Counted from the first letter of the stretch, positions 26,976-37,056 are shown. The stretch: DNA of 64,000 nt from Acinetobacter wuhouensis (GCF_001696605.3 NZ_CP031716.1:2480001-2544000), one strand, 5' to 3'. Numbers and translations are program-made. The notes: generated by a model from the sequence alone, not told the origin.

Positions 26976-27695
26976 ATGAAATATATTTTGAAAGGTTTAC
27001 TTGCTGTCGGCATGACCTGCATGGTTTTGGCTGGATGTACATCTACCCCTCAAAAGAGTCCAACAATTAGCACCCCGCATGGTCAACGTATTTATATTCC
27101 AGAAGAAAAAATTACGATTGAGCGTCCAATTCAACAAAAAACGATGCCTAACTCATATCGCCAATGGTTAATGGATGGTGAAAATCAATCGCGTGCGCGT
27201 GCATATGAACGCTTTCTTGAACAGAATAATGCAGGTAACATTATTCCAAGTTTTGAGTTGTTTAGAACCGCTCGTGATTGGGATCGATGTGGTAAATCTG
27301 AATATATGATTCCGAGCCAAGAAGTTTGGCGTAATCAACTTCCAACATTAAAAGTATTTAAATATTTAATTGCATCTAAAGTTCTTACAGATTTTACAGT
27401 GACTTCGGTTTATCGTGATCTACCATTAAATCAATGCGCGGGTGGTGCTGGTTCATCACGTCATTTGTTTAATTCAGCGATTGATTTCCGTATTGGACCT
27501 GCCAATCCTCAACCTGAAGATTATGCTTACATTGAATATACCAAGTTCAAACTTTGTCAGTTCTGGTCACAATATGGACAAAGCCTCAATATGGGACTAG
27601 GACTTTACTCATCTGGTCAGATTCATATCGATACACAAGGTTACCGTACGTGGGGACCTGACTTAACCCGTAATAGTTCGATGTGTCATTTCTAA
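26976..27695 (+). CDS. M15-like peptidase lipoprotein (probable peptidoglycan D,D-carboxypeptidase type)
   Basis: The protein has 239 residues if it starts at the ATG at 26976; an upstream TTG at 26970 is less likely. A lipoprotein signal ends with LAGC (Cys21). The C-terminal half has the zinc-peptidase layout of family M15: TSVYRDLPLNQCAGG, then SRHLFNSAIDFR with the His and Asp ligands, and QIHID near the end. Such enzymes trim peptidoglycan stems or cross-bridges. The catalytic motifs are intact, and the substrate is inferred from the family. It is a single gene with a bidirectional terminator shared with ddc. Confidence 0.85.
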   Translation: MKYILKGLLAVGMTCMVLAGCTSTPQKSPTISTPHGQRIYIPEEKITIERPIQQKTMPNSYRQWLMDGENQSRARAYERFLEQNNAGNIIPSFELFRTARDWDRCGKSEYMIPSQEVWRNQLPTLKVFKYLIASKVLTDFTVTSVYRDLPLNQCAGGAGSSRHLFNSAIDFRIGPANPQPEDYAYIEYTKFKLCQFWSQYGQSLNMGLGLYSSGQIHIDTQGYRTWGPDLTRNSSMCHF

Positions 27696-27763
27696 TCGGT
27701 ATTTACAATTTTAAGTTTGGGATGAACCACTAAATTCCAAACTTAGTTTTATATTTTAATCAT

Positions 27764-27795
27764 AAAAATGCCCGATCACTTGATCGGGCATTTTT
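27764..27795. terminator. Bidirectional terminator between the M15-like gene and ddc
   Basis: AAAAATGCCCGATCA and its exact complement enclose a CT loop, giving a 15-base stem with A/T tracts on both sides. It serves both convergent genes. Confidence 0.93.
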
Positions 27796-27842
27796 ATCTA
27801 AACCTAATGGTCTAAATCTTGCTTAATGAAATTAAACTCTCA

Positions 27843-29375
27843 TTAATCAATTGCAGGCGTATAAGTACCGTCTGCAATTGCATCTTTAATACGATCAGCT
27901 TCAGCAAGCACGAGTGCAAGCAAATTCTGTACGTTTTCCAAAGTTGCAACAGGGCTTAAAGTGGTCATTTTCAATGATTGAACATTGCCGACTTTAGTTA
28001 CACCGATATTCGCTTCACCACGGGCAAACAATTCATCTGCCACGTTTTGGTTCAACGTATCCAATAATTCAACAGGATAACCTTGTGGAATTACTCGGAA
28101 CAATACTGATGCGAATTGTGGATCAACCAACATTTCAAGACCATCAGTTGCATTGATATAATCTGCAACTTCACGGGTCAATTTCACACCATGATCAATC
28201 ATAGAACCGTAAAGCTCTTCACCTAAGTTTTCAATCGTCATCCACAATTTCAATGCATCAAAACGACGAGTTGTTTGTAGTGATTTAGATACTAGGTTCG
28301 GTACACCATGCTCTTCATCATAAGCTGAGTTCAAATACTCTGCTTCGTAGTGCATAAAACGATAGTTCGCTTCATCTTTCAGCAAGAACGCACCACAAGA
28401 AATGCTTTGGAAATAATGTTTATGGAAATCCAACGTGATCGAATCTGACAATTCAATACCATCCAACATAGAACGGTAATCATTCGACAGAATCAGTGCC
28501 CCACCCCATGCCGCGTCGATATGCATCCAAGCGCCATATTTGGTGGTAATTTCACGGATTTTTTTCAATGGATCAATTGCACCTGCATCGGTCGTACCCG
28601 CAGTTGCAACCACACATGCCACGATTTTTCCTTCAGCTTGAAGGTGTGCCATGGTTTTTTCCAGTGCATCGACGTCCATTTGTGCATTTTCATTCACAGG
28701 AACAGTTACGACAGATTGGAAACCCATGCCCATCATTGCCATGTTCTTTTGCACTGAGAAATGTGCATTTTCAGAACAAATCACTTTGACATTACGCATT
28801 GCTTCATTTGGCACGCCATCACGCTGTACAGACCACGGATTACCGTTTTCATCTTTCCAGTTTTTGGCAATACACCAGTCACGTGCAAGTAGTACACCCA
28901 TCAAGTTTGACTGTGTACCACCTGAAGTGAACACGCCTGCTTGACCTGCACCATAACCAACTTTTTGACGAAGCCAATCAATCAATTGCACTTCCATCAA
29001 AGAACCCGCAGGGCTTTGATCCCATGAATCCATTGATTGGTTGGTGGCGTTGATCAACACTTCAGCGATTTGACTTGTCACCATCGTTGGGCAATGCAAA
29101 TGTGCTAAAGAATGCGGATGATGTACTTTTAAGCTTTTATTGAGAAAAAGTTCCACCATGCGCTCAAGCGACTGATGTAAACCTAAACCTTCTTTTGATG
29201 GGTTAAAAGAAATCGCTTGGCGAAGTTCTTTAATGCTACCACCAGTATACATTTTATCGTTTTGCAACCATGCTGCGACTGCTTTAGTCGCCTCACCCAT
29301 TGCTGACTCATAGTCAGCAATAGACCCAGCATCATTGCAGAGTAACGCTTTACGATGTTCTGCAAAATCTACCAT
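27843..29375 (-). CDS. ddc: L-2,4-diaminobutyrate decarboxylase
   Basis: This 510-residue PLP enzyme belongs to the group II decarboxylases. It converts L-2,4-diaminobutyrate to 1,3-diaminopropane. The PLP lysine lies in [11 protein letters not shown], and the His stacking on PLP and the Asp in [11 protein letters not shown] are present. It starts three bases after the dat stop, so the two form one operon, as described for Acinetobacter baumannii. 1,3-Diaminopropane is the major polyamine of this genus. Length and motifs are complete. Confidence 0.97.
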   Translation of the reverse strand: MVDFAEHRKALLCNDAGSIADYESAMGEATKAVAAWLQNDKMYTGGSIKELRQAISFNPSKEGLGLHQSLERMVELFLNKSLKVHHPHSLAHLHCPTMVTSQIAEVLINATNQSMDSWDQSPAGSLMEVQLIDWLRQKVGYGAGQAGVFTSGGTQSNLMGVLLARDWCIAKNWKDENGNPWSVQRDGVPNEAMRNVKVICSENAHFSVQKNMAMMGMGFQSVVTVPVNENAQMDVDALEKTMAHLQAEGKIVACVVATAGTTDAGAIDPLKKIREITTKYGAWMHIDAAWGGALILSNDYRSMLDGIELSDSITLDFHKHYFQSISCGAFLLKDEANYRFMHYEAEYLNSAYDEEHGVPNLVSKSLQTTRRFDALKLWMTIENLGEELYGSMIDHGVKLTREVADYINATDGLEMLVDPQFASVLFRVIPQGYPVELLDTLNQNVADELFARGEANIGVTKVGNVQSLKMTTLSPVATLENVQNLLALVLAEADRIKDAIADGTYTPAID

Positions 29376-29378
29376 AAA

Positions 29379-30755
29379 TTACGCGCCTCGAACTGCAACA
29401 AGTGCTTCTGCAACTGCTTTCTTAAAGCGTGCAAGAGCTTCAACACATTCTTCTTGAGTGATGATCAATGGGCAAAGTAAACGAATGACTGTACCGCTAC
29501 GACCGCCTTTTTCAAGCAATAATTTATTGTTGAAACAAGCCGTTTGAATTGCAGCAGCCAATTGTGAATCCGCAGGCAATGACCCCATGTGATCCGCTTG
29601 TTTGCGTTCATCCACAATCTCAATACCGATCATCAAACCACGACCACGAACATTACCGATACATGGGAATTCAACCGCTAATTTTTTCAATTCAGCTTGT
29701 AAGAAATCACCACGCTCTTGTGCATTTTGCGCAAGGTTTTGTTCTTTAATGGTTTTGATCGTTGCAAGACCTGTACCCATCGCAAGTTGGTTACCACGGA
29801 AAGTCCCCGTGTGACCCGCAGGTTGCCATGCATCAAACTTACGTTTAATACCCAACACTGCAAGCGGTAAGCTACCACCCACTGCTTTAGACATCACCAC
29901 AACATCAGGCTCGATTCCTGCGTGTTCAAAGGCAAACATTTTACCTGAACGGGCAAAACCTGCTTGAACTTCATCAAGAATAAGCACGATGTTATGACGT
30001 TCAGTCACTTCACGGATTTTTTGCAACCATTTTACAGGTGCTGTTACCACACCGCCTTCACCTTGAATCGCTTCAAGAATCACAGCAGCAGGTTTTGTTA
30101 CACCGCTTTCAACATCTTCAATGAAATTTTCAAAGAAATAAGTCAAAGCATCAACACCTGCTTCACCGCCAACACCCAATGGGCAACGGTATTCATGCGG
30201 ATATGGCATAAACTGTACGCCCGGCATTAAGCCATTTACCGCATTTTTAGCAGATAAGTTACCTGTCATCGCCAATGCACCATGGGTCATACCATGATAG
30301 CCACCAGAGAAACTGATCACTGTGCTACGACCTGTATAGGTCTTTGCCAATTTAATTGCTGCTTCTGTACCATCTGCACCAGATGGACCACAGAACTGTA
30401 AGCAATACTCTTCTTGACCACCCGGAAGTTGTTCAAGGAGTGCTTCAGTAAAAGCATCTTTTAAAGGCGTTGTTAAATCTAAAGTATGTAAAGGAAGTCC
30501 ACTCGCCAGAGTGTCTTGAATACTTTTAATCACCGCAGGATGGTTATGGCCTAATGCCAATGTTCCTGCCCCAGCTAAACAATCGAGGTACTTTGTACCT
30601 TCAACATCGGTAACCCAACAACCATGTGCTTCCGCTATCGCTAACGGTAATTTACGTGGATAACTACGAACATTCGATTCCATCTGACTTTGGCGAGTCA
30701 AGTAGTATTCATTTGTGGAAGTAGTGGCAGCAGGATTTACAGAAGTAACGCTCAT
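29379..30755 (-). CDS. dat: Diaminobutyrate-2-oxoglutarate aminotransferase
   Basis: This 458-residue class III aminotransferase makes L-2,4-diaminobutyrate from aspartate semialdehyde using glutamate, feeding the decarboxylase encoded next. Visible motifs are [12 protein letters not shown], the [13 protein letters not shown] box with the cofactor Asp, and [17 protein letters not shown] with the PLP lysine. It is the first gene of the dat-ddc operon and has a long leader containing a perfect palindrome. The start ATG at 30755 follows a weak purine-rich stretch. Confidence 0.97.
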   Translation of the reverse strand: MSVTSVNPAATTSTNEYYLTRQSQMESNVRSYPRKLPLAIAEAHGCWVTDVEGTKYLDCLAGAGTLALGHNHPAVIKSIQDTLASGLPLHTLDLTTPLKDAFTEALLEQLPGGQEEYCLQFCGPSGADGTEAAIKLAKTYTGRSTVISFSGGYHGMTHGALAMTGNLSAKNAVNGLMPGVQFMPYPHEYRCPLGVGGEAGVDALTYFFENFIEDVESGVTKPAAVILEAIQGEGGVVTAPVKWLQKIREVTERHNIVLILDEVQAGFARSGKMFAFEHAGIEPDVVVMSKAVGGSLPLAVLGIKRKFDAWQPAGHTGTFRGNQLAMGTGLATIKTIKEQNLAQNAQERGDFLQAELKKLAVEFPCIGNVRGRGLMIGIEIVDERKQADHMGSLPADSQLAAAIQTACFNNKLLLEKGGRSGTVIRLLCPLIITQEECVEALARFKKAVAEALVAVRGA

Positions 30756-31264
30756 ATCGAATTACCATCTCTGATATGGGTTGAAAGAAATAAGTCGGGT
30801 GACTTGCGGTCCTTTGACTCGGTGCTTTATAGAGTTTCTAGTTAGGGTGTTTTTTAATATGCCTAACTAGGAGCGCGATAATACAGTTTTTTACAAGAAA
30901 ATAAATATCTTTTATGTACTTATCGTCTGTTAATTTATCGAAAAAAACGCTCATTGTCATCTATAGTAGAATTATCATCATACTATGTGACAATGCAAAG
31001 AAAACCCGACAATTAAATCTATTATTTTCAAATTTATACTTTTCATTTACAAAGACATGTCTTATTTTATATAAACAGCTGATTATCATTGTTTTAATAT
31101 AATCCTCACTGTTGCAAAGCTTGTCTAAAACTTTACAATTGCACCACAAATTCTGCCTTAGTTTTTCTCAAACTTTGCTTAGTATTTTAAATTTATCCTC
31201 TTTAAACAATATATTCTTCCCTCATATCTTGAATAACTTTCCACCATAATTTAAAGGAAGTGCT
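30756..31264. other. Divergent region between dat and the SIMPL gene
   Basis: These 509 bases carry the dat leader (about 30756-30880), a likely dat -10 element TATTAT on the minus strand near 30886, and the promoter of the gene at 31265. Two opposing 62-codon frames at 30914-31149 are low-complexity A+T-rich overlaps with no family resemblance, and I do not call them genes. Confidence 0.5.
30838..30870. promoter_or_regulatory. Perfect inverted repeat in the dat leader/promoter
   Basis: CTAGTTAGG (30838-30846) and CCTAACTAG (30862-30870) are exact 9-base arms around 15 bases. It lies just downstream of the probable dat -10 element, so it would be either an operator over the start site or a hairpin at the 5' end of the mRNA. 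Confidence 0.55.
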
Positions 31265-31969
31265 ATGCGCTATTTAGCTTTATCTACTCTACTTTTAGGA
31301 ACGACTTTAAGCACTATGACCATTGCCGCAGGAAATGAAGCTTTAAATTATAATTTAGTCACCGTACAAGCCGATGCAACTCGTCAAGTGTCTAATGATG
31401 AAATGCATGCCCTGCTTTATATTGAACGTTCAAATAAGCAACCTGCAGAACTGTCTGCTCAAATTACTCAATTGATGAATCAGGCCGTTGCAACTGCGAA
31501 AAAATATCCGCAAGTTAAAGTTGAAACGGGTTCACAAACCACCTATCCAGTTTATGACAATGACAATCAGAAATTAAAAGAATGGCGCGGTCGTGCTGAA
31601 GTGCAAATTGAAAGCAAAGACTTTAAAGCTGCGAGCCAATTGATCAATGAATTACAAAGTAACTTTCAGACACAATCGATTAATTTCACCGTATCTGATG
31701 AACAGCGTAAAAAAGTTGAAAATGATCTGATCGTTGAAGCATCAAAGAACTTTCAGCAACGTGCACAAATTTTGACACAAGCATGGAATAAATCTGCATA
31801 TACATTGGTCAATTTAAATATCAATACCAGCAATGCTTTCCCGCAACCGATATATGCTGCACGTGCGAGTATGGCAAAATTTGAAGCAGCTGATGCTGGT
31901 GGACAAAATATGGCGGCTGGTGAATCTAAAATCACTGTAAATGCCAATGGTTCTATTCAATTCAAATAG
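31265..31969 (+). CDS. SIMPL-domain (DUF541) periplasmic protein
   Basis: This 234-residue protein has a Sec signal peptide ending in TIAAG at about residue 22. It then has the SIMPL pattern: LVTVQADATRQVSNDEMHALLYIE, alternating strands and helices, and the closing KITVNANGSIQFK. Proteins of this family (for example BP26/OMP28 and YggE) form periplasmic ring-like oligomers of uncertain role, sometimes linked to oxidative stress. AAAGGAAG precedes the ATG. It is a single gene with a terminator. Confidence 0.88.
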   Translation: MRYLALSTLLLGTTLSTMTIAAGNEALNYNLVTVQADATRQVSNDEMHALLYIERSNKQPAELSAQITQLMNQAVATAKKYPQVKVETGSQTTYPVYDNDNQKLKEWRGRAEVQIESKDFKAASQLINELQSNFQTQSINFTVSDEQRKKVENDLIVEASKNFQQRAQILTQAWNKSAYTLVNLNINTSNAFPQPIYAARASMAKFEAADAGGQNMAAGESKITVNANGSIQFK

Positions 31970-31990
31970 AAATTAAATAGTTACACATTA

Positions 31991-32017
31991 CAAGACCACC
32001 ACAACTCTGTGGTCTTG
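31991..32017 (+). terminator. Terminator of the SIMPL-domain gene
   Basis: CAAGACCAC and GTGGTCTTG are perfect arms with a short loop, followed by a T-rich segment. Confidence 0.75.
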
Positions 32018-32097
32018 TATGCTTTTCTTTTATGACAAAATGATTACATTAGAGCATTGTTGTATTTCATCTGAACATCTAAGTTGCCTAATATCCT

Positions 32098-32694
32098 ATG
32101 TCTATCGAAAGTTTAAATCTGTCTTTATTCCAACTATTAAATGCACCTGATCAAGCCTCACCGTTAATGGTGCATTATGCTATTTTCATCGCCAATGATC
32201 TGATTTATCTGCTGATCCTTATTTTTGCAATCATGTGGTTACGTGGTAATAATCAAATCAAAAAGCAAATTTTGAAAGCGTTTATTTTTACCTGTCTTAC
32301 ACTCACGATTAGCCAACTCATTTCACATTTTTTTTATTCCCCTCGCCCTTTTGTGATGGAAGTCGGTCAAACTTTAATTCAACATAAGCCGACTGGGTCT
32401 TTCCCAAGTAATCACATGACTATTTTTAGTAGTATTGCGTTTGCATATTACTTTTCTGCATACAGACAAGTCGGTAAATTACTCATTGCTGTTGCTTGGT
32501 TAGTTGCATGGTCGAGAGTTTATGTTGGCGTACATTTTCCAATCGATATGTTTGGAGCCTTTTTCCTTGCATTATTCGTCAATATTTCAGGTTTAACACT
32601 GTGGAATAAATATAAAGAAGTGATTCTGAATTTCGTACTATGGATACACCAGAAAATTTTTAAATCACTAATTCAAAAAGGTTATGTAAAATAA
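32098..32694 (+). CDS. PAP2-family phosphatase, probable undecaprenyl-diphosphatase
   Basis: This 198-residue integral membrane protein has about five or six membrane segments. The three PAP2 catalytic motifs are present: FYSPRP, PSNH and SRVYVGVHFPID. Proteins of this length and type (BcrC-like) dephosphorylate undecaprenyl diphosphate at the outer face of the inner membrane, recycling the peptidoglycan carrier lipid. A different lipid-phosphate substrate cannot be excluded. It is a single gene with its own terminator. Confidence 0.88.
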   Translation: MSIESLNLSLFQLLNAPDQASPLMVHYAIFIANDLIYLLILIFAIMWLRGNNQIKKQILKAFIFTCLTLTISQLISHFFYSPRPFVMEVGQTLIQHKPTGSFPSNHMTIFSSIAFAYYFSAYRQVGKLLIAVAWLVAWSRVYVGVHFPIDMFGAFFLALFVNISGLTLWNKYKEVILNFVLWIHQKIFKSLIQKGYVK

Positions 32695-32731
32695 CACACT
32701 GTAATATTGATGATATTGAAAGTCACCTAAC

Positions 32732-32762
32732 CCTAATCTCGCATGATGAGATTAGGACTTTC
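32732..32762 (+). terminator. Terminator of the PAP2 gene
   Basis: CCTAATCTC and GAGATTAGG are perfect arms around GCATGAT, followed by a T-rich stretch. Confidence 0.75.
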
Positions 32763-32831
32763 TTATTACTTTCCATTTATATTTTTCTAGCATAAACTCT
32801 CTATATTCCCCTTTCAAAATCAGATCTGATA

Positions 32832-33599
32832 ATGGATTATCAAACCATTTTAATTGGTCTTGGCTTTTTCGCTTTCTGTGGAGGCTTAATTGATGCTGCT
32901 GTAGGCGGTGGTGGTTTAATTCAACTGCCAGCCCTGATGCATGCTTTTCCAAAACATAGCTTAGCAACTGTTTTCGGCACCAATAAAATGATCGCAATGG
33001 CTGGTACACTTTCTTCCGCATTTTCTTACTTTAAGAAAGTAACAATCAATTGGAAATTAGTGCTGCCAACAATGCTCGCTGCATTCGTCTTTTCTTTCTT
33101 CGGTGCAATGTCTGTTTCATTGATTCCCAAAGAATTAATGCGTTATATCGTGTTCTTTTTATTGATCACGATTGCCATTTATACCTTTGCCAAAAAAGAC
33201 TTAGGACAAATTCACACAGTTTTACAAGCAGGGAAAAAAGAAATTGCGCTTGGGATTTTGTTTGGGGCAATGATTGGTTTCTATGATGGGATCTTCGGAC
33301 CTGGTACAGGCAGTTTTCTGCTGTTCTTATTTGTCAAAGTCTTTGCTTTTGACTTTTTAAATGCCTCTGCTTCCGCAAAATTGGTCAATGTTGCGACCAA
33401 TGCAGCCGCCATGTTTTTCTTTATTCCGACGGGTCATGTCATTTGGTTAGCTGCTGTAGTTTTAGCAGTGTGTAATATTCTTGGAGCAATCACTGGCACC
33501 GCTTTAGCTATGAAATATGGCAGTGGTTTTATTCGTATTTTCTTTTTAATTTTACTGGTGTTTTTGATTGGGCGAATGGGCTATGACTTGTTCTTTTAA
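32832..33599 (+). CDS. TauE/SafE-family membrane permease
   Basis: This 255-residue protein has about eight membrane segments and the twin TauE/SafE repeats: GGLIDAAVGGGGLIQLPAL in the first half and GFYDGIFGPGTGSFLLF in the second. Family members export or import sulfite, sulfoacetate or other sulfur-containing anions. No sulfur-metabolism gene is adjacent, so the substrate is open. It converges on an unknown gene 29 bases away. Confidence 0.9.
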   Translation: MDYQTILIGLGFFAFCGGLIDAAVGGGGLIQLPALMHAFPKHSLATVFGTNKMIAMAGTLSSAFSYFKKVTINWKLVLPTMLAAFVFSFFGAMSVSLIPKELMRYIVFFLLITIAIYTFAKKDLGQIHTVLQAGKKEIALGILFGAMIGFYDGIFGPGTGSFLLFLFVKVFAFDFLNASASAKLVNVATNAAAMFFFIPTGHVIWLAAVVLAVCNILGAITGTALAMKYGSGFIRIFFLILLVFLIGRMGYDLFF

Positions 33600-33628
33600 G
33601 GATATTTTGATCATTCCCAAAAGCTCAG

Positions 33629-34054
33629 TTAAAGTGGTTCACGATGTAAAATAATTGCACTAAACCCATAGTCCAATTCCTCAGTCGTGACATCAATCAA
33701 ATAACCTTGCAATGGAATCTTCTCAAAACCCGCACTCCATACATGATAAGGATCTTGATCAAAAACATATTGCAATTCGATATAAGAAATATTATTGAAG
33801 GTGTTGTAGCGAATCGCATTTAAGCTACCCTCACCCAAATTCAGCACTGAAAGTTTTTGGACGTAGACTGCACCAAAAATGATTAATTCAGGTAATACTG
33901 GTTCAGCATGTTTTAGAAACTGTAAATGCTGTTCTGGAAAATGTTCAGCATCTACACTTGAAATCAAAACATCTGTCCACTCATTTTCAATACTGGCAAA
34001 CCAATGCTGAAATTCAGAGACATATTTGAAATCATACACTTCAGGAAATTTCAT
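33629..34054 (-). CDS. Uncharacterised protein of 141 residues
   Basis: I do not recognise this protein. It is soluble, acidic, without signal peptide or membrane segments, and rich in aromatic residues (EFQHWFASIENEWTD, YIELQYVFDQDPYHVW). I place the start at 34054 because GGAGG lies eight bases before that ATG; the in-frame ATG at 34069 would put the ribosome site inside the gene. It follows a SMI1/KNR4 gene on the same strand with a 42-base gap, so the two may be co-transcribed. Confidence 0.65.
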   Translation of the reverse strand: MKFPEVYDFKYVSEFQHWFASIENEWTDVLISSVDAEHFPEQHLQFLKHAEPVLPELIIFGAVYVQKLSVLNLGEGSLNAIRYNTFNNISYIELQYVFDQDPYHVWSAGFEKIPLQGYLIDVTTEELDYGFSAIILHREPL

Positions 34055-34096
34055 CTTATATGCCTCCATGAATCTAAAATATTCTACAGTTTATGT

Positions 34097-34732
34097 TCAC
34101 TTAAACGATGGTCTTGCCCAACGCTGACTATTATGCCAATTCACCAAATCAATTGACCCATCGCACTCCAAAAACTCATTTCCGTCTTCCAGCGCATCTT
34201 CATTTAACTCATACAAGCCTGCTAGTAAGTCACTTGCAAAATCGTTGACCAATGCTTCAATTGAATCTGCAACCAAAATAGCAACATCAAAGTCAACATC
34301 GACAAAAATAATTTGCCCTGTTTTCCCTTGGCTTGTTGGTGCAAAATCCAAATATAAACCTGTTCTACCACCATCATGTGCAAAAATAATCCAGTCAGGG
34401 TTATGGGCATTATCTGGATTAATCTGCGGATCAGTATGTCCTAGGCTTAATCCTGCATTGGCTAGATCTGCAAGGTTTGCTCTATATTGCAAAATACGGT
34501 CTAGAGAAAATAACTCCATACCGTAGAACAAATTACCTAAATTTTCCTCCTCATTCATCCCATTATGCCAAGAGTACAAATCTTTAAATGCTTCAGGTAA
34601 ACGCTTAGAAAGCTTTTGTTCAAATTGTTCTATTTCTGAAATACTTGCTGAAGGATTGAGTGATTGATCTGCAATCTTTGCAGCGTGTTGTGCTAACCAT
34701 TTTTGAATATTTTCTAATTGTTGTTGAATCAT
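34097..34732 (-). CDS. SMI1/KNR4 (SUKH) family protein
   Basis: The protein has 211 residues from the ATG at 34732. An upstream start at 34810 is unlikely, because the terminator hairpin of the desaturase operon lies at its border. Family features are the early SISEIEQFEQKLSKRLPEAF, the LYSWHNGMNEE box, WIIFAHDGGRTGLYLDF and IIFVDVDFDVAILV. SUKH proteins include many immunity proteins of contact-dependent and other toxins, but free-standing ones also occur. No toxin gene is next to it here, so its role is open. Confidence 0.85.
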   Translation of the reverse strand: MIQQQLENIQKWLAQHAAKIADQSLNPSASISEIEQFEQKLSKRLPEAFKDLYSWHNGMNEEENLGNLFYGMELFSLDRILQYRANLADLANAGLSLGHTDPQINPDNAHNPDWIIFAHDGGRTGLYLDFAPTSQGKTGQIIFVDVDFDVAILVADSIEALVNDFASDLLAGLYELNEDALEDGNEFLECDGSIDLVNWHNSQRWARPSFK

Positions 34733-34802
34733 TTTATTCTCATTATGATCAATATCGGGGAGCTCATAGATTAGCGATAAAATGCATGTACTTGCAATAC
34801 AA

Positions 34803-34824
34803 AAAGCCACTCGAAAGTGGCTTT
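34803..34824 (-). terminator. Terminator of the desaturase operon
   Basis: AAAGCCACT and AGTGGCTTT are perfect 9-base arms around a CGAA loop (TTCG on the transcribed minus strand), followed by a T run on that strand. Confidence 0.88.
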
Positions 34825-34842
34825 GAATATTTTAATAATTAA

Positions 34843-35937
34843 TTACTTTTTAAATGGAAAAGCATATTTCACAATACGTCCAAGCACCTGACCATACTGT
34901 TTAAACAGGCTTGCATTGTTATAATTCAAACCATATTTTTCACAGACTGCCTGAACTTTTGGCGCCATTTTACGGTAACGACGCGCAGGGATTTCAGGAT
35001 ACAAATGATGCTCGATTTGATGGCTTAAATGCCCTGTCAATATATGGAAAGCTTCTGAACCTGTTAAGTTCGAAGAACCCCGAATTTGACGCATATACCA
35101 ATGACCACGGCTTTCATTTTGCAATACAGTTTTTGGGAAAACCTCAACATCTTTGGTGAAATGTCCACAAAAAATAATACTGAATGTCCAAATATTACGG
35201 ATACCATTGGCAACTAAATTCCCTGTGAAAACAGGCAATGCTGCAGGGCCTGCGATCAATGGGAAAAACAAATAATCTTTAAAGAATTGCTTACCAATTT
35301 TCTTCTGTGTTGGTTTCCATTCTTCTTTAAACTGCGCCCAAGTTTTACGTTTATAGATTAATTTACCAATTTCAAGGTTTTGAATCGCTACACCCCATTG
35401 GAACAATAAGCAGAATGGCACGGCGTATAAAGGTTGCAATAAATAGCCAGCTTTCCAACGCTGTTCTGGGAACAAACGTAATAAACCATAGCCAATATCG
35501 TCATCCATCCCTTTAATATTGGTATAAGTATGGTGTTTATAATTATGAGTTTGACGCCAGTTGTCTGAAGTCCCGACAATATCCCACTCATAAGTTGTAC
35601 CTTTAAAGCGCGGATCATTCATCCAGTCATATTGACCATGCATGACATTATGACCAAGTTCCATATTTTCCATGATTTTGGCAAAACCGAGTAAGCCTGT
35701 ACCCAATAACCATGCTGGCGGGAACCATCCTGCAAATAAACACGCACGCCCTAGAATGCTGCTGTAGCGAATTGCGGCATAGACTTTTTTAATATATTCA
35801 GCATCTTTTTCCCCAATATCATCCAAGACTTCTTGCTTAATCGCATCAAGCTCACGTGCTAAAGCATCAAGTTCAGACTGGGTTAATTCACGGTTTTTAG
35901 CATTTTTAAAATATTCAATTTTTACTGGCATATTCAT
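34843..35937 (-). CDS. Membrane fatty-acid (acyl) desaturase
   Basis: This 364-residue di-iron membrane desaturase has its three His boxes complete: GHNVMHGQYD, HNYKHHTYTN and HQIEHHLYPEIP. Hydrophobic segments lie between the boxes. It introduces double bonds into acyl chains of membrane lipids or acyl-CoA. It starts 12 bases after the ferredoxin-reductase gene, which is probably its electron supply. A divergent TetR regulator suggests control by fatty-acid composition, as for DesT/FabR systems. Regiochemistry cannot be read from sequence. Confidence 0.93.
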   Translation of the reverse strand: MNMPVKIEYFKNAKNRELTQSELDALARELDAIKQEVLDDIGEKDAEYIKKVYAAIRYSSILGRACLFAGWFPPAWLLGTGLLGFAKIMENMELGHNVMHGQYDWMNDPRFKGTTYEWDIVGTSDNWRQTHNYKHHTYTNIKGMDDDIGYGLLRLFPEQRWKAGYLLQPLYAVPFCLLFQWGVAIQNLEIGKLIYKRKTWAQFKEEWKPTQKKIGKQFFKDYLFFPLIAGPAALPVFTGNLVANGIRNIWTFSIIFCGHFTKDVEVFPKTVLQNESRGHWYMRQIRGSSNLTGSEAFHILTGHLSHQIEHHLYPEIPARRYRKMAPKVQAVCEKYGLNYNNASLFKQYGQVLGRIVKYAFPFKK

Positions 35938-35949
35938 GGTAAAACTCGC

Positions 35950-37017
35950 TTAAATATCAATAACTAGATCAGTTTTTGCTGTATTCACGCAGATACGAAG
36001 TAGGTTGTTTGGTTCAGCATTTTCCTGACCATTGACCAAATTCTTCGTAGCACCTTGGGCTTTATTGCAGGCACATTTATTGCAAATACCCATTCGACAG
36101 CCATGTTGTGGTTTGATGTTTTGCTGTTCTAAGCTCGCAAGAATGGATTGCCCTTTCGGTATAGCAAGCACTTTATTTGACTTGGTTAATGTCACATTTA
36201 CAAAGCCAGTTTCATCTGAAATGATCGGCGTTAAGCTAAATGCTTCGCTTTTTAACACTTGTGCATTTTCAAATAGTTTTTCTGCTGTTACGACAAAGCC
36301 TGATGGCCCACAGACATAGACTGTGCTTTGGGTTAAGTTTTGTACTAAATGTAAATATTCATCATTCAAACGTGCATCAGCTTGAGTTTCTTGGGTATAG
36401 AACACATCGAATTTAAAATTTGAATATTGCGTTGCGAGTTGATCAAACTGCTGTTTAAAAGCAACATCTGCATGTTTTTTCACCCAATACATGAGATGCA
36501 CAGGTTGTTGATCAAGTTGTTTCGTTTGTACTAAAGCTTTGATCAAACTATACATTGGCGTGATTCCACTCCCCGCCGCTAGAAGGATCAAAGGCGTTTT
36601 ATTTTCAGGGATAAGCATATCGCCATAAGGTTGATCAAATTCGATGATGTCACCCACTTGGGCATCATTAACCAACCAATTGCTTACTACACCATGCTCA
36701 ACTTTTTTAACCGTTAATAGTACATGTTGTGTATCTAACTGAGTCAAACTATAGGTACGTTCATAACGACGACCATGAATTTCGACTGTAACAGGATGAT
36801 GCTGACCTGCCTGCCCCATTTTAAAATGGCGATTGGTTTCAATGGTTAAACTTGTTGTATCTGTAGCAGACTGTTCTTTTTGAACAATTTTGCCTAAAGC
36901 TTGTTGTACAGACCATAAAGGGTTAATTTTTTGTAGCCAAAAGTTTGCAGTATTGTGACCCAATACCATGTCAAACATTGAATTTATAGGAGATTTTTGC
37001 TTTTCAACAGCGTGCAT
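35950..37017 (-). CDS. Ferredoxin-NAD(P)H reductase-type oxidoreductase, desaturase partner
   Basis: This 355-residue protein has an FAD-binding domain (YERTYSLTQ, the R-x-Y-S type), a nucleotide-binding domain (LLAAGSGITPMYSLI, VYVCGPSGFV) and a C-terminal plant-type 2Fe-2S domain with CRMGICNKC (C-x4-C-x2-C) and a last Cys near RICVN. It passes electrons from NAD(P)H to the di-iron desaturase encoded next in the operon. Pairing follows from adjacency and from known desaturase/reductase operons in gamma-proteobacteria. Confidence 0.92.
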   Translation of the reverse strand: MHAVEKQKSPINSMFDMVLGHNTANFWLQKINPLWSVQQALGKIVQKEQSATDTTSLTIETNRHFKMGQAGQHHPVTVEIHGRRYERTYSLTQLDTQHVLLTVKKVEHGVVSNWLVNDAQVGDIIEFDQPYGDMLIPENKTPLILLAAGSGITPMYSLIKALVQTKQLDQQPVHLMYWVKKHADVAFKQQFDQLATQYSNFKFDVFYTQETQADARLNDEYLHLVQNLTQSTVYVCGPSGFVVTAEKLFENAQVLKSEAFSLTPIISDETGFVNVTLTKSNKVLAIPKGQSILASLEQQNIKPQHGCRMGICNKCACNKAQGATKNLVNGQENAEPNNLLRICVNTAKTDLVIDI

Positions 37018-37056
37018 AAGTGCTCACCATTCAACTGAATTTTAATTATTATACAC

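Noticed and set aside
30914..31149. Two opposing 62-codon frames in the dat upstream region
   Set aside because: They overlap each other, are low-complexity A+T-rich translations and resemble no family.
32752..33021. Minus-strand frame over the start of the TauE/SafE gene
   Set aside because: It is antisense to a conserved membrane protein and its translation is basic and repetitive without family features.
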